64,000 nt of DNA from Fusobacterium sp. FSA-380-WT-3A (GTDB taxonomy: Bacteria; Fusobacteriota; Fusobacteriia; Fusobacteriales; Fusobacteriaceae), in assembly GCF_012843705.1 (NCBI RefSeq), contig NZ_JABAFQ010000004.1:62001-126000 (forward strand). The letters are read 5' to 3'. Under the pieces are notes generated by a model, which was not told the origin of the DNA, did no database searches, and worked only from the letters and a program-made list of their open reading frames with translations. The position numbers and the translations under genes were made by a program. The first letter of the stretch is position 1. Every line of letters starts with the position of its first letter. Below are positions 51,442-58,898 of the stretch, in pieces.

Positions 51442-53040
51442 ATGGCAAAAAAAGAAAGGACTGATATTTTGTATTACAAGGACATAAAAGCTCAAAAGAA
51501 AAAAATAAGTTTTGCAATTATTTTCACAGTTATAATCTCTATTTTTGTGTTGCAACTTTCTAAATCTCAAAAGGATTTTATATATGTTGTACCAAAAATT
51601 AAAAATTTTGAAATTTTAAACTCAAATATTGGAAAATATACCTTAAAAAATATAGTGACAAAAGAGGAAATCTCCAATGTAAAACAGATTAATATTTTAA
51701 ATGGGAGTATTTTTTATAATGTTCCCAATGGTGAATATTTAGTAGAGGGAAGTTATTTAGGGGATAGTGATGAGATTGATTTAATAAAGGAAAAGGATTG
51801 GGAGAAAGTTTATTTAAACTTAGAAGGTGTAAGTTTTTCTCAATTAGAAGAGAGATTTTTAAATATCCTTACCCTTTGTCTAATTGGTTTTAATATATAT
51901 CTATATATGAATACTAGACAGAAACTTCCAAAGAAAAATATCCTTAATTTTATGTTTTTCCTAGTAACTTTAAAAATATTTTTTGGATTGAGAATTGACC
52001 CAAGTAATAATATATTGATTTTTGTAGATTTTTTTGTAACGAGATTTTTGTTGTTTATGCTTATTTTTTATTGTTTAAAAAATATCTTCCCTAAAAGATT
52101 TAAAAAGTTAAAAAAACTCATATATTTTATTTTAGCTTTTATTTATCTTTATAATGTTGTGATTGGATTAATAATTTGCTCTCCACAAGTTTTAGTTTAT
52201 TTTTTAAATGGGCATATAACTTTTTTAAAAATAATTTCTTTTGCAAGAAAATATATAGATTTAACTAGAGTTCTATTCTTTATCTTTTTAATTACCTTTA
52301 TGACTTACAAAAATAAGATTAAAAGAGGAAATATTTTATCGTGGATAGTTTTATGGATAACATATTTTTTATTAGAATTTTCAAAGGAGTTATTCCCAAG
52401 ATTTGAAAACTTAGGATACTTCATTGATATAATGGAGATTTTCTGTGTTTATTGGGCTTTGGTTTTCTATACTTTCAAAATTTATAGTAGAAATGTTTTA
52501 AGGACTATACTTTATTCTATTGTTATTACCCTAAGTTATGTAAGTTTATTTTATTTTAAAAACATATCTCAAGCAGCTATTGTATTAGGAGTATTTTTAT
52601 TATTAGATTTTTATGCAGTTATAATAAATAAAATAATGGCTGTAGAGGATAAACCTATTGAAGAGATTTATAACCGTCTATGCTTAATAGATAATATCAA
52701 AGATTTTGAAAAGTTTTTAAAAAAAGATTTAAAAAAAGCTTTACCTTTAGAAGATGTTTTTGTAAAAATTCTTATTAATAAAAAAGAGATATATGATTAT
52801 GTAGAAGAAAATCCACAAGATACAAATATTATTCCAACAGAGCTATTAAAAAATAAAAATTATGACTATGCTTACAAAATAGGTTTTAATAAAAATAAAG
52901 AGATAGCACTTATTTTTATAAAAGAGGGAGATGAGCCACTTACAATAGGAGAACAAAATTTCTTGTTAGACCTTTCATATAAAATATCTAATATAATCAA
53001 TAAACTTAGATTAGAAACTCTTTATAAGGGGTTGAAGTAG
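51442..53040 (+). CDS. Multi-TM sensor protein, 7TMR-DISM-like, without kinase domain
   Basis: 532 residues. One N-terminal membrane helix (about 22-41) is followed by a ~95-residue extracytoplasmic domain, then about seven membrane helices from residue ~138 to ~390, and a ~130-residue cytoplasmic GAF-like tail. This order resembles 7TMR-DISM receptors. No HisKA or HATPase motifs are present. The next gene, 2 bases away, encodes a LytTR regulator, suggesting a sensor-regulator pair. Start uncertain: the ATG at 51442 would be leaderless, whereas an in-frame TTG at 51469 has AAAGGA eight bases upstream. Confidence 0.65.
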   Translation: MAKKERTDILYYKDIKAQKKKISFAIIFTVIISIFVLQLSKSQKDFIYVVPKIKNFEILNSNIGKYTLKNIVTKEEISNVKQINILNGSIFYNVPNGEYLVEGSYLGDSDEIDLIKEKDWEKVYLNLEGVSFSQLEERFLNILTLCLIGFNIYLYMNTRQKLPKKNILNFMFFLVTLKIFFGLRIDPSNNILIFVDFFVTRFLLFMLIFYCLKNIFPKRFKKLKKLIYFILAFIYLYNVVIGLIICSPQVLVYFLNGHITFLKIISFARKYIDLTRVLFFIFLITFMTYKNKIKRGNILSWIVLWITYFLLEFSKELFPRFENLGYFIDIMEIFCVYWALVFYTFKIYSRNVLRTILYSIVITLSYVSLFYFKNISQAAIVLGVFLLLDFYAVIINKIMAVEDKPIEEIYNRLCLIDNIKDFEKFLKKDLKKALPLEDVFVKILINKKEIYDYVEENPQDTNIIPTELLKNKNYDYAYKIGFNKNKEIALIFIKEGDEPLTIGEQNFLLDLSYKISNIINKLRLETLYKGLK

Positions 53041-53041
53041 T

Positions 53042-53719
53042 ATGAAGATAGGGATAAAGGCTGAAGAAAATTTAAAAATTCTTTTAGAAGAGGTACTTCC
53101 TTATGAATATGTAAGTTTAGATGAAGATATAGATTTAAGTAATATAAATATAGTTATAATAGATTCAGATACAGAAAATTTAGAAAGTTATTTGGTAGAT
53201 TACAAAAGAAATAATATAAATATAATAGCCTTAGTTGGAGAAAAAGATATTCATAAAATGAGAGAGCTTTTCTTAAGTAAATTAGTAGATGATTGTATTA
53301 TAAGAAAAGAGATTTTTAGAATAGAGGAGAGTATTGAAAGATTAGCAAAAGAAAAAGCTCAAATTACAGGTTTTTATCTTTCAGATACTTTTAAAAAGGG
53401 AATTTATAAATTTTCAGATATAAACTATATAACTTATTCTGGAATCAGTAGAAAAACAGAGTTTCATCTAACAACTTCTGAAACTTTTACTGTAAAGAAA
53501 AATTTTTATGAGATTGAGGAAAAAATAAAAAATCTAACTATGTTTTATAAATTAGATAGAAGTACTATTATTAATATTCAACTGATTGAAATTCTAGATT
53601 TTAAAGAAGAGATGATAATATTTAAAAATAAAAACTTTATCTATACAAGCAAACAAAAATTAAAGGAGATTGAAAGCAAAAATTTCTTTGGAAAAAATAT
53701 GGGATATTTAGAAATATAA
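53042..53719 (+). CDS. LytTR-family DNA-binding regulator with degenerate receiver
   Basis: 225 residues. The N-terminal ~110 residues resemble a receiver fold (NINIVIIDSDTENLESYL, then NIIALVGEKDIHKM) but lack the full acidic triad and conserved Lys of standard receivers. The C-terminal half is LytTR: FHLTTSETFTVKKNFYEIEEKI, MFYKLDRSTIINIQLIEILDF and a final FIYTSKQKLKEIE strand. LytTR proteins bind 9-bp direct repeats and control surface and exopolysaccharide genes. Coupling to the upstream membrane sensor and position before a Wzz-like gene suggest control of glycan chain length. Confidence 0.75.
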   Translation: MKIGIKAEENLKILLEEVLPYEYVSLDEDIDLSNINIVIIDSDTENLESYLVDYKRNNINIIALVGEKDIHKMRELFLSKLVDDCIIRKEIFRIEESIERLAKEKAQITGFYLSDTFKKGIYKFSDINYITYSGISRKTEFHLTTSETFTVKKNFYEIEEKIKNLTMFYKLDRSTIINIQLIEILDFKEEMIIFKNKNFIYTSKQKLKEIESKNFFGKNMGYLEI

Positions 53720-53733
53720 TTGTGACATTATAA

Positions 53734-53762
53734 TTGCTTTTTTTCATATAATGAAGTATAAT
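53734..53762 (+). promoter_or_regulatory. Promoter of the Wzz-like gene
   Basis: TTGCTT (53734-53739) and TATAAT (53757-53762) with a 17-base spacer. It overlaps the first codons of the longest frame, showing that translation starts later, at 53799. Confidence 0.75.
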
Positions 53763-53798
53763 AAAATGCGAAATGATTGTTTTTGTAAGGAGAGTGAA

Positions 53799-56186
53799 AT
53801 GGACAATAAAGATTATCAGTTAGAAGAAATCAAAAATTATCATCAGGAAGATGATGAAATTGATTTAATGGAACTTTTAGCTATATTAGTTAGAGAAAAG
53901 TTTACAATATTAGTAACTTTTATTATTGTATCAGCCTTATCTTTAGGAGTAGCTTTATATATGAGGGATAATGGAAAAAGTGCTGCAGTAATAGTAAAAT
54001 TAGCTTCCCCAGAATTAAAAAATAAAAAAGTAAACTTATTGCCACCAAATGTCTTAGAAGAAGTTTATACTAAGGAAAACTTAGAAACAAAGGAGAAAAT
54101 AAGTTTAGATAATTTTAGAGAGGCTTTTAAAATTTCTGGAATAATTCCACAGGATGTAAAAACACAAATGGAATTTGCAGAAAAGAAAGGGGAAACTTTA
54201 GATTACATACCAGAAAATTACTCTATTCAATTAAGAATAGGAGATTTAGAAACAAGTAAGAAAATTTTAAATGAGTATATTCAGGGATTAAATAGAGAGT
54301 TTAAAGATAATTATGAATCTAAATATAGAGCTGAAATTATAGATACTAGTATAGTTGACAGTACTACAAGTGAATATCAAGATATCCTTGATTTAATAAA
54401 AAAAGATAGAGATATTTTAGAAAATGTTATCAATGAAAAGTTAAAAACAAATATCTCTTATGTATCTTATGGCTTTGGATATAGAGATATTCAAATAAAA
54501 ATAAAAAATTTAGAAAATATAAAAATAAATAAAATTGAAAGTTTTTTAGAAGCTACAAATATAGTAAAAAATCCAGATTCCTTTAAGGCTATATCTAAAG
54601 GAAGAATAGATAAATTAAAATTGTTATTAGATGAAAAATTAAAAGTTCAAAATGATTATTTAAGTATTTTAGAAAATGAAAAAAGAAGTGATAAAACTAC
54701 AACTATTCCTAAAGGTTTAAAAATAAATCTAGAGGATGATAAAGAAGATGAATATTACTCAAAAATTATTAATTCTAATATAAATCTTCAAAATGAAATA
54801 AGTGCTATAAAAAATCAAATTAAAATTTTAGAATTAAAAAATGCTAATTTAAAAACAGGAACAACAGAAGAGATATTATATATAAAAAATGGTATAAAAA
54901 ATATAATAACTGATTACAATATGATAATAGAAGAGTTTAATCAATTAGCAATTCAAGAAAATAGAATAAAATATGGAGAGATGTTGAAGAAAGCATCTCC
55001 TATTACAATAGTTTCAGAATCAAAAGCTAAACTTATATTGGCTGCAGGAGTTGTGTTAGGTTTATTCATGGGAATTTTAATAGCATTTTGTAAAGAGTTT
55101 TTCAAATCATTTAAAAAATATTTAGGTGTTATAGTGGTATTCTTTTTAGTTACATCTATAGGGTATTCACAGGAGAAATTTATTATTTCTTTCTCTCATA
55201 AAGAGATAACTAAAGGGCAAAATCCTGATAAAACTCCTCTTAATATAGAAAAAATAATGGAAAATTATATAAAGAAAAATTTTCCTAATGAAAATAGTGC
55301 AAAAATAGTTATTACTCCTATATTAATGGAAGACAGTTATAAGAAAGTAAAAAGTAGATTAATATCAGATAGCAGTTATTTATATATTCCAACTCAATAT
55401 ATAGTTTCTTTAGAAACAGATGATATTTCAAAGGAGAAAGAAATCTGTGATAAATTAAAATCAGAGTTTCCTAAATTTTATATAGATTATTTCCTAAATA
55501 AAAGTGAAGATTTTTCTAATAAAGAGACTTTTGAAGAGGAAAATTATACAGAAAGATTGGATGGTTTAAATAATACTCTTATAGGAATAGAAGAAGATAT
55601 TGAAAATAGAAAACTTTTTGAGGGAAATAACAAGAAAAAAGAGGAATATAATAGAATATCTTTTGAAATCTGGAAAATAAGAAATAGTATTTATAGAGAT
55701 TTAGAAAGTTATATTGTTTCTAATAATCTAGCTTTAAATGTTGAAAAAGAAAAAATATTGTTAGCTGGAGAAAAAACAATATTATTGAGAGAATTAGAAA
55801 CAATAAAAGAAAAGATAGCTTTTTATTCTAATTTGTTATCAAAATACAATTTAGGTTCTAATGAAGTAGTAATCCTTGAAAATGGTGATTTAGCAGTACA
55901 AAATAAAAGTTCTATAAAAGAAAAACAATATTTAGAAATATCTGCTAGTAATTTAAAACTATTGGAAAAAGAAAAGGAAATCAATAGAAAAATCTTAGAA
56001 ATTGAAAAACTTAGTACAAGTTTAAGAAAAGTTACTGAAAAAGAAGCTTTGGTTTTAGAAGAAAAGTTTAAAATTCTAGAGAGAGAAATCTATATATTAG
56101 AACAAAAAATAAAATATATAGAGCTTAGAGATTACAAAAGAGAATATGATTCAAGTGTAAGAATATCAGAGTATAAAGAAAAATAA
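53799..56186 (+). CDS. Double-length Wzz-like polysaccharide co-polymerase
   Basis: 795 residues from the ATG behind TAAGGAGAG; the frame opens 48 bases earlier, but that codon lies upstream of the promoter -10. Residues ~18-55 are a Wzz start (EIDLMELLAILVREKFTILV, first TM at ~36-55). A long periplasmic helical part ends at a second TM (~410-432, ILAAGVVLGLFMGILIAF). Instead of stopping there, as Wzz proteins do, it continues into a third hydrophobic segment (~441-458, VIVVFFLVTSIGYSQ, signal-peptide-like) and a further ~335 residues that again resemble a periplasmic coiled-coil Wzz module. A fusion is suggested. Likely role: glycan chain-length control. Confidence 0.75.
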   Translation: MDNKDYQLEEIKNYHQEDDEIDLMELLAILVREKFTILVTFIIVSALSLGVALYMRDNGKSAAVIVKLASPELKNKKVNLLPPNVLEEVYTKENLETKEKISLDNFREAFKISGIIPQDVKTQMEFAEKKGETLDYIPENYSIQLRIGDLETSKKILNEYIQGLNREFKDNYESKYRAEIIDTSIVDSTTSEYQDILDLIKKDRDILENVINEKLKTNISYVSYGFGYRDIQIKIKNLENIKINKIESFLEATNIVKNPDSFKAISKGRIDKLKLLLDEKLKVQNDYLSILENEKRSDKTTTIPKGLKINLEDDKEDEYYSKIINSNINLQNEISAIKNQIKILELKNANLKTGTTEEILYIKNGIKNIITDYNMIIEEFNQLAIQENRIKYGEMLKKASPITIVSESKAKLILAAGVVLGLFMGILIAFCKEFFKSFKKYLGVIVVFFLVTSIGYSQEKFIISFSHKEITKGQNPDKTPLNIEKIMENYIKKNFPNENSAKIVITPILMEDSYKKVKSRLISDSSYLYIPTQYIVSLETDDISKEKEICDKLKSEFPKFYIDYFLNKSEDFSNKETFEEENYTERLDGLNNTLIGIEEDIENRKLFEGNNKKKEEYNRISFEIWKIRNSIYRDLESYIVSNNLALNVEKEKILLAGEKTILLRELETIKEKIAFYSNLLSKYNLGSNEVVILENGDLAVQNKSSIKEKQYLEISASNLKLLEKEKEINRKILEIEKLSTSLRKVTEKEALVLEEKFKILEREIYILEQKIKYIELRDYKREYDSSVRISEYKEK

Positions 56187-56190
56187 AATA

Positions 56191-56226
56191 AAAGGGTGTT
56201 GTAAATTTTTACAATACCCTTTTTGT
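56191..56226. terminator. Bidirectional terminator
   Basis: The arms 56191-56205 and 56208-56222 form a 15-bp stem with one G-U pair and a two-base gap between the arms. U-rich flanks occur on both sides. It separates the convergent Wzz-like and MipA genes. Confidence 0.85.
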
Positions 56227-56272
56227 TTAGAAAAATTATAAAATAATTTTCTTAAATTAAAATAATTTCTAA

Positions 56273-57025
56273 TTAGAAAGAATAAATAATTCCTCCACCA
56301 ATAGCTGTAACAATATCATCATGAGCTAAAGGAGAATCAGCTAACTCTTTAGATAATTTTGTTATTCCAATAAATCCAACTGTAGAAAAACTTTCAGTTA
56401 GTTGATAGTTTCCAAGTAATCCAACTCCACAAGTATATCCAGATTTTCCCTCATAAGCTCCATTAATATTATATGATTGTGGTCTTAGAGCCTCGTGATT
56501 ATCCACACCAAAATAATAATCTACCATACTACTATTGTAGTAAGTATAATTGAAGCTAGGAACTAAAGTAAATTGAGAATTGATGTAGAAAGGTTTATTA
56601 AGTTTAAAATGAATATTTCCACCCTCTTTTCCATATTCAAAAGCTACAGAAGAATTAACATCAAAAGGGATAAAAGTATAAGAAAATTCAGCTCCACCCA
56701 TAAATTGAGTATCTCTGTCATCAATTCCTCTATAACCTGCATCCATATCTTTAGCCTCTATTTTATATCCTCCAAAAGGAAGAGCATAAAGAGAAAAAGA
56801 ATAATTGTCCTCTTCAATTAAATTATAACCAAAAGCAAGTCCATATGGTTTTCCACCGTCAATAAAAAATCCATTATATTCAATATCTATAAAAGGTAAA
56901 ATATAATGAGGTTTGTCACTTTTGAAAACTTTGCTAGTAAGTCCATATCCTAAACCAACACTGTCAGCATAAGCACCTTGAGCAAGAATAGCTCCAATTC
57001 CTAAAATTAAAAAAGCTTTTTTCAT
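56273..57025 (-). CDS. MipA/OmpV-family outer membrane protein
   Basis: 250 residues with signal peptide MKKAFLILGIGAILAQGAYA. Alternating amphipathic strands (PHYILPFIDIEYNGFFIDGG, YGLAFGYNLIEEDNYSFSLYALPFGGY) and a terminal aromatic residue (GGGIIYSF) are typical of a small beta barrel of the OmpV/MipA family. The family includes scaffolding and adhesion-related porin-like proteins. Its 5' untranslated region contains an 8-bp hairpin (57045-57064). Confidence 0.85.
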   Translation of the reverse strand: MKKAFLILGIGAILAQGAYADSVGLGYGLTSKVFKSDKPHYILPFIDIEYNGFFIDGGKPYGLAFGYNLIEEDNYSFSLYALPFGGYKIEAKDMDAGYRGIDDRDTQFMGGAEFSYTFIPFDVNSSVAFEYGKEGGNIHFKLNKPFYINSQFTLVPSFNYTYYNSSMVDYYFGVDNHEALRPQSYNINGAYEGKSGYTCGVGLLGNYQLTESFSTVGFIGITKLSKELADSPLAHDDIVTAIGGGIIYSF

Positions 57026-57044
57026 AAATTACCTCCAAAAATTA

Positions 57045-57064
57045 AAATGACTTTCAAGTCATTT
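57045..57064 (-). promoter_or_regulatory. Hairpin in the MipA 5' leader
   Basis: AAATGACT and AGTCATTT with a 4-base loop lie between the promoter and the AGGAGG-like ribosome site of the MipA gene. It may stabilise or regulate the mRNA. Confidence 0.5.
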
Positions 57065-57075
57065 TTTAAAAATAA

Positions 57076-57104
57076 AGTATATCACATTTTTTAATATTAG
57101 TCAA
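57076..57104 (-). promoter_or_regulatory. Promoter of the MipA/OmpV gene
   Basis: Minus-strand TTGACT (57099-57104) and TATACT (57076-57081) with a 17-base spacer. Confidence 0.78.
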
Positions 57105-57124
57105 TGTAAAATAAATCATAATAA

Positions 57125-57153
57125 TTGATTTTTATTTTATAATAAAGTATAAT
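57125..57153 (+). promoter_or_regulatory. Promoter of rmlA-rmlC
   Basis: TTGATT (57125-57130) and TATAAT (57148-57153) with a 17-base spacer, 35 bases before the rmlA ATG. Confidence 0.75.
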
Positions 57154-57187
57154 AAAATTATAAAATTATATTTAAAGGGAGTAGCTT

Positions 57188-58066
57188 ATGAAAGGAATAA
57201 TATTAGCTGGAGGGTCAGGAACAAGATTATACCCTCTTACAATGGTAACATCAAAACAACTTTTACCAGTTTACGATAAACCAATGATATTTTATCCTCT
57301 ATCAACTCTTATGTTAGCAGGAATAAAAGAGATTTTAATAATTTCAACACCACAAGATTTACCAAATTTTAAAAAACTTTTAGGAGATGGAAGCCAATAT
57401 GGAATCTCTTTAAGTTATGCAGAACAACCAAGTCCAGATGGACTTGCTCAAGCATTTTTAATTGGAGAAGAATTTATAGGAAATGACTCTTGTGCAATGA
57501 TATTAGGAGATAATATTTTCTATGGAGCAGGACTTTCAAAACATTTAAAAGAAGCTGAAGCCAAAGAGGTTGGAGCAACAATTTTTGGTTATTATGTAAA
57601 TGACCCAGAAAGATTTGGAATAGTGGAGTTTGATAAAGATGGAAAAGCTATATCAATAGAGGAAAAACCAGAACATCCAAAATCAAATTATTGTGTAACA
57701 GGATTATATTTCTATGACAATAGAGTTGTAGATTTTGCAAAAAAAGTAAGACCATCAAAAAGAGGAGAGTTAGAAATAACTGACTTAAATAAAATGTATT
57801 TAGAAGATGGCACATTAAATGTAATAACTTTAGGAAGAGGTTATGCTTGGCTAGATACAGGAACAATGGATTCTTTAGCAGAAGCTACAGAGTTTATAAA
57901 AACAATAGAAAATCGTCAAGGAATACAGATAGCTTCTTTAGAAGAGATAGCATATTTACATAAATGGATAGATAAAGAAAAACTTTTAGAAGCAGCTAAA
58001 AAATATGGAAAATCAAACTATGGACAATATCTTTTAAAGGTAGCAGAGGATAAAATAAAATATTAG
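57188..58066 (+). CDS. rmlA: Glucose-1-phosphate thymidylyltransferase
   Basis: Makes dTDP-glucose from dTTP and glucose-1-phosphate. 292 residues. [23 protein letters not shown] at the N-terminus is the nucleotidyltransferase signature, GDNIFYG the metal-binding segment, and [22 protein letters not shown] and [13 protein letters not shown] further RmlA blocks. It supplies dTDP-glucose for the dTDP-sugar routes inferred at 13299 and 36053. RmlB, the next enzyme, is not in the window. Forms an operon with rmlC. Confidence 0.95.
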   Translation: MKGIILAGGSGTRLYPLTMVTSKQLLPVYDKPMIFYPLSTLMLAGIKEILIISTPQDLPNFKKLLGDGSQYGISLSYAEQPSPDGLAQAFLIGEEFIGNDSCAMILGDNIFYGAGLSKHLKEAEAKEVGATIFGYYVNDPERFGIVEFDKDGKAISIEEKPEHPKSNYCVTGLYFYDNRVVDFAKKVRPSKRGELEITDLNKMYLEDGTLNVITLGRGYAWLDTGTMDSLAEATEFIKTIENRQGIQIASLEEIAYLHKWIDKEKLLEAAKKYGKSNYGQYLLKVAEDKIKY

Positions 58067-58074
58067 GAGAAAAA

Positions 58075-58620
58075 ATGAAAGTTATAAAAACAGATATAGA
58101 AGGAGTTTATATAATAGAGCCACAAATTTTTGGAGATAATAGAGGTTGGTTTACAGAATCTTGGTCACAAAGAAAAATGGAAGAGGCTGGACTTTTTTAT
58201 AATTTTGTACAAGATAACCACTCTTTTTCAGCAGTAAAGGGAACTTTAAGAGGATTACATTTCCAAAAAGGTGAGGCTTCTCAAGCAAAACTTGTAAGAT
58301 GTGTGAGGGGAGCAGTTTTAGATGTGGCAGTAGATTTAAGAAAAAATTCTAAAACTTACAAAAAATGGGTTTCTTGTGTTTTATCAGAAGAAAATAAAAG
58401 ACAGTTTTTAATCCCTAGAGGTTTTGCTCATGGATTTTTAACTTTAACTGACAATGTAGAATTTTTATATAAAGCTGATAATTATTATAATTTTGAAGCT
58501 GATAGAAATATAATTTGGAATGATAAGGAGCTAAATATCGATTGGGGAATTGAAAATCCCATTCTTTCTCCAAAAGATGCTAAAGCTCCAAAACTATCAG
58601 AAAGTGATGTAGATTTCTAA
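58075..58620 (+). CDS. rmlC: dTDP-4-dehydrorhamnose 3,5-epimerase
   Basis: Cupin epimerase of 181 residues converting dTDP-4-keto-6-deoxyglucose to dTDP-4-keto-rhamnose. DNRGWFTESWSQRKM, DNHSFSAVKGTLRGLHFQ with the catalytic His, RGAVLDVAVDLRKNSKTY, and FLIPRGFAHGFLTL with FLYKADNYY follow RmlC exactly. It lies 8 bases after rmlA. RmlB and RmlD, which complete dTDP-rhamnose synthesis, are not seen here and must be elsewhere or absent. Confidence 0.94.
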   Translation: MKVIKTDIEGVYIIEPQIFGDNRGWFTESWSQRKMEEAGLFYNFVQDNHSFSAVKGTLRGLHFQKGEASQAKLVRCVRGAVLDVAVDLRKNSKTYKKWVSCVLSEENKRQFLIPRGFAHGFLTLTDNVEFLYKADNYYNFEADRNIIWNDKELNIDWGIENPILSPKDAKAPKLSESDVDF

Positions 58621-58625
58621 AAATA

Positions 58626-58654
58626 TTGACTTTTTAACAAAAATATCTTATAAT
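58626..58654 (+). promoter_or_regulatory. Promoter of RNA element A and the small ORF
   Basis: TTGACT (58626-58631) and TATAAT (58649-58654) have a 17-base spacer, a near-consensus promoter. The predicted start point is about 58661. Confidence 0.82.
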
Positions 58655-58660
58655 ATATAT

Positions 58661-58776
58661 GTAAATACCCGTTGGGTACTAGTTAAGTGAATTAACAAGT
58701 TCAGATAGAAGCTCTCAAGAAATTGGGAGCTTTTATTCTGCCCTTGAACAAGGTAGAAATTCACTTAACTAGGAGG
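58661..58776 (+). ncRNA. Structured RNA element A, leader of a small toxin-like ORF
   Basis: From the 5' end: hairpin TACCC-GTT-GGGTA (58666-58678), then a 15-base arm (58679-58693) that is perfectly complementary to 58758-58772, and between them the hairpin GCTCTCAA-GAAA-TTGGGAGC (58711-58730). The right end of the long helix enters AGGAGG (58771-58776), the ribosome site of the ORF at 58783. The two hairpins match element B at 17161, with changes that preserve pairing. The U run after the inner hairpin might also end a short transcript near 58740. Translation of the ORF should be limited while the long helix is closed. Confidence 0.65.
58679..58772. repeat. 15-base perfect inverted repeat
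   Basis: CTAGTTAAGTGAATT at 58679-58693 and AATTCACTTAACTAG at 58758-58772 are exact reverse complements, 64 bases apart, enclosing the GAAA-loop hairpin. Confidence 0.9.
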
Positions 58777-58782
58777 TATACT

Positions 58783-58872
58783 ATGAATGTGTATATCAAT
58801 ACTATCAATTTTAATACTGGATTTGTAATAATAATCTGTATTTTTATTTGGTGGTGGTATAACAGAAAATAG
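58783..58872 (+). CDS. Small hydrophobic ORF, type I toxin-like peptide
   Basis: 29 codons from an ATG placed six bases behind AGGAGG. The product has a polar N-terminus (MNVYINTINFN), a single membrane helix (TGFVIIICIFIWWWY) and a basic tail NRK. Peptides of this size and layout (for example Fst-, TisB- and Ibs-like) depolarise membranes and are controlled by antisense or structured RNA. The promoter, structured leader with partly masked ribosome site, and terminator all fit. No antisense RNA promoter is convincing on the minus strand, so the assignment is by architecture. Confidence 0.6.
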   Translation: MNVYINTINFNTGFVIIICIFIWWWYNRK

Positions 58873-58880
58873 TATCCTCA

Positions 58881-58898
58881 ACCCTTCGGGGTCTTTTT
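58881..58898 (+). terminator. Possible UUCG terminator after the small ORF
   Basis: ACCC-TTCG-GGGT, a four-base stem with a stable UUCG tetraloop, is followed by a run of five T. The stem is short, so the call is moderate. Confidence 0.5.

Noticed and set aside
51442-53040. Calling the membrane sensor a histidine kinase
   Set aside because: No H-box, N-box or ATP-binding glycine motifs are present after the membrane helices.
58661-58776. Naming the leader as a known riboswitch class
   Set aside because: Neither the hairpins nor the loops match a class I recognise, and the downstream ORF is not a metabolic gene.
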